This document shows, one piece after another, positions 62,525 through 64,000 of a stretch of DNA of 64,000 bases. The DNA is from Winogradskyella pacifica (GTDB lineage: Bacteria > Bacteroidota > Bacteroidia > Flavobacteriales > Flavobacteriaceae). Made by a program: the position numbers and the translations under genes. The notes below the pieces were generated by a model. That model was not told where the DNA came from. It did not search any database and was given only the letters and a program-made list of their open reading frames with translations. Location of the stretch: positions 1-64,000 of the forward strand of contig NZ_JABFDI010000013.1 in assembly GCF_013403915.1 (NCBI RefSeq), in the 5' to 3' direction. Position 1 is the stretch's first letter. Each line of letters begins with the position of its first letter.

Positions 62525-63985
62525 ATGAATGTTTTTGATCACTTATTTGATAGCTCTAAACATCTCGAAAAAGACTTTTTGCTCAACTCAAAGGAAACCG
62601 TTTCATTTCATAAACTTCATAGTGATAGTTTAAAGATAGCATCCTATTTAAAAGAAACTGTTGGCGAGAATCAACATATTACATTAATTAGTCCAAATTC
62701 CACTTTCTTCATAACAGCATACTTAGGGATTTTAAAATCGGGTAATATATGTGTGCCCTTAAATTTTAGCATAGAACAAGGCAATTTAGATTACATTTTA
62801 AACACAACAGAAAGTGCCATCGTTTTTATTTCAAAATCGTTAAAACGCAAATTAGAATTCAACTCAAATATCCATTTAATTGATGAAGATGAATCTTTAG
62901 AAATTAGAGAGCATCAGAATATTCTTGAAATGAATTCAAATTTCGACAGTAATCGTGTAGCAGAAATCATTTTTACGTCTGGCTCTACAGGAGAACCAAA
63001 AGGAGTAATGATTAGTCATCAAAATATTATCGCAAATACAGATGCTATCATTACGTATTTAAAATTGACTTCAAATGACATTATGTGTGTCGTATTACCG
63101 TTCTTTTACTGCTATGGCTTATCGTTATTACATACACACCTCAAAGTTGGAGGCTCCGTAGTCCTAAATAATAGTTTTATTTTTCTTGGTTCAGTTATCA
63201 ACGATTTAAAAAATTATAACTGTACCGGATTTGCTGGTGTTCCAAGTCATTTTCAAATCTTATTAAAAAAATCGCAAACGTTTAAAACCGAAGCGTTCCC
63301 TAGCTTAAGGTACGTAACACAAGCAGGTGGTAAATTGCATACTGTTTTTATCGACGAGTTCACAGAAGCCTTTCCAACTAAAGAATTCTATGTGATGTAT
63401 GGCCAAACCGAAGCCACAGCACGCTTATCTTATTTACCTCCTGAATTTATCCAGACCAAAACAAGCTCCATCGGAAAAGCCATTCCTAATGTCGAATTAA
63501 AAATAGTTAACGACAAAGGCGAAACCGCAACCACAGATGAAGAAGGAGAGCTGTTAGCACGTGGAGAAAACATCATGTTAGGCTACTTTAAAGACAAAGA
63601 AGGCACTGACCTGGCCATTATAGGTGGATGGCTGCACACAGGTGACTTAGCCAAAATAGACAAGGATGGATTCATCTACTTAGTGGCAAGAAAGAAAGAA
63701 ATCATAAAAGTTGGTGGTAAACGCGTCAGTACAAAGGAAATTGAAGACGTTATACTAGTAATCCCAGAAGTCGAAGACTGTATGATTACTGGTTTTGATG
63801 ACGACCTTTTAGGTGAGGCTATACAAGCCACCATCGTTCTTAGCCATGTAATTGACCAAGACAACATGAAAGAAAAAATTCTTAAAGAGTGCTCTAAACA
63901 TCTGTCCACTTATAAAATCCCGCAACGGATTGTTTTTGAAAAAACGATACCATTGAGCGCCACAGGAAAGAAAAGCATTAAATAA
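62525..63985 (+). CDS. Acyl-AMP ligase (AMP-dependent synthetase)
   Basis: The 486-aa ANL-superfamily enzyme activates a carboxylic acid with ATP and passes it to CoA or ACP. The motif EIIFTSGSTGEPKGVMISHQNI binds phosphates (about 147-168). YVMYGQTEATARLSYLP is the A5 motif, GWLHTGDLAKIDKDGFIYLVARKKEIIKVGGKRVS the A7-A8 hinge, and the catalytic Lys is in LSATGKKSIK. Tight spacing to the NAD-synthase-like gene (11 bases) and the upstream ACP suggest ACP is its acceptor. It ends 15 bases before the window edge; the cluster probably continues. Confidence 0.88.
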   Translation: MNVFDHLFDSSKHLEKDFLLNSKETVSFHKLHSDSLKIASYLKETVGENQHITLISPNSTFFITAYLGILKSGNICVPLNFSIEQGNLDYILNTTESAIVFISKSLKRKLEFNSNIHLIDEDESLEIREHQNILEMNSNFDSNRVAEIIFTSGSTGEPKGVMISHQNIIANTDAIITYLKLTSNDIMCVVLPFFYCYGLSLLHTHLKVGGSVVLNNSFIFLGSVINDLKNYNCTGFAGVPSHFQILLKKSQTFKTEAFPSLRYVTQAGGKLHTVFIDEFTEAFPTKEFYVMYGQTEATARLSYLPPEFIQTKTSSIGKAIPNVELKIVNDKGETATTDEEGELLARGENIMLGYFKDKEGTDLAIIGGWLHTGDLAKIDKDGFIYLVARKKEIIKVGGKRVSTKEIEDVILVIPEVEDCMITGFDDDLLGEAIQATIVLSHVIDQDNMKEKILKECSKHLSTYKIPQRIVFEKTIPLSATGKKSIK

Positions 63986-64000
63986 CAATACGTTAGTCAG

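Noticed and set aside
1..64000. CRISPR arrays, insertion sequences, prophage, integrases or toxin-antitoxin pairs
   Set aside because: No regularly spaced repeats, transposase, phage or recombinase motifs, or small toxin-like gene pairs were found anywhere in the window.

Overview
The window is a chromosomal segment of a member of the Bacteroidota, very probably a marine, yellow-pigmented Flavobacteriaceae species. The evidence is AT-rich DNA, proteins ending in type IX secretion (T9SS) sorting domains, flavobacterial -7/-33 promoters of the TAnnTTTG / TTTG kind, a scarcity of strong Shine-Dalgarno sequences, a zeaxanthin-type carotenoid gene set, and family versions of Tgt, SurA and aconitase typical of this group. 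No phage, insertion sequence or CRISPR array was seen; most of the window is core genome.

Layout. 1-260: tandem promoters and leader of what looks like an rRNA operon running leftward out of the window. 675-3906: thrS, infC (starting at an ATA codon), rpmI and rplT, closed by a strong terminator. 4074-9010: an exported propeller-amidohydrolase, a HAD phosphatase, YjbQ and a small EF-hand protein. 9470-15695: two T9SS-exported proteins and a TPR histidine kinase / LytTR regulator pair. 15779-25898: leftward housekeeping genes (an exported protein usually misnamed asparagine synthetase B, a sulfotransferase-like/aminotransferase pair, an AI-2E family permease, dnaB, accA, an EamA permease, an LptF/G permease, tgt). 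26192-31507: split transketolase, a beta-barrel protein, an FKBP-like lipoprotein, an S4 protein, a methyltransferase and a phosphoribosyltransferase, then aroK. 32151-32727: two identical tRNA-Lys genes and one tRNA-Leu. 32873-36556: a CarH-like MerR/B12 regulator translationally coupled to crtI, crtB and crtZ. 36562-41213: a thioredoxin-like protein, a duplicated-domain lipoprotein with a Crp/Fnr regulator, and a large T9SS protein. 41332-46586: two different aconitases. 46924-52093: an outer-membrane-protein folding operon (two parvulin proteins and a lipoprotein) ending with a MoxR ATPase. 52345-58129: an SRPBCC protein, a 77-aa protein, crtY, two tandem patatins and an M1 peptidase. 58467-63985: an acyltransferase, an acyl carrier protein, a class II amidotransferase/asparagine synthase, an NAD-synthase-like ligase and an acyl-AMP ligase, forming a biosynthetic cluster that runs to the right edge.

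How the parts fit. The CarH-like regulator keeps both the W-x9-EH adenosylcobalamin-cap motif and the E-x-H-x-x-G cobalamin-ligand motif, so light and B12 probably control pigment synthesis. crtY lies about 17 kb away on the other strand and would need separate control. The most novel material is the right-edge cluster, which looks like a pathway that activates an acid, loads it on a dedicated carrier and amidates or couples it, probably for a glycan or small molecule. A second lead is a roughly 25-bp motif present three times around the T9SS repeat protein next to the LytTR system.
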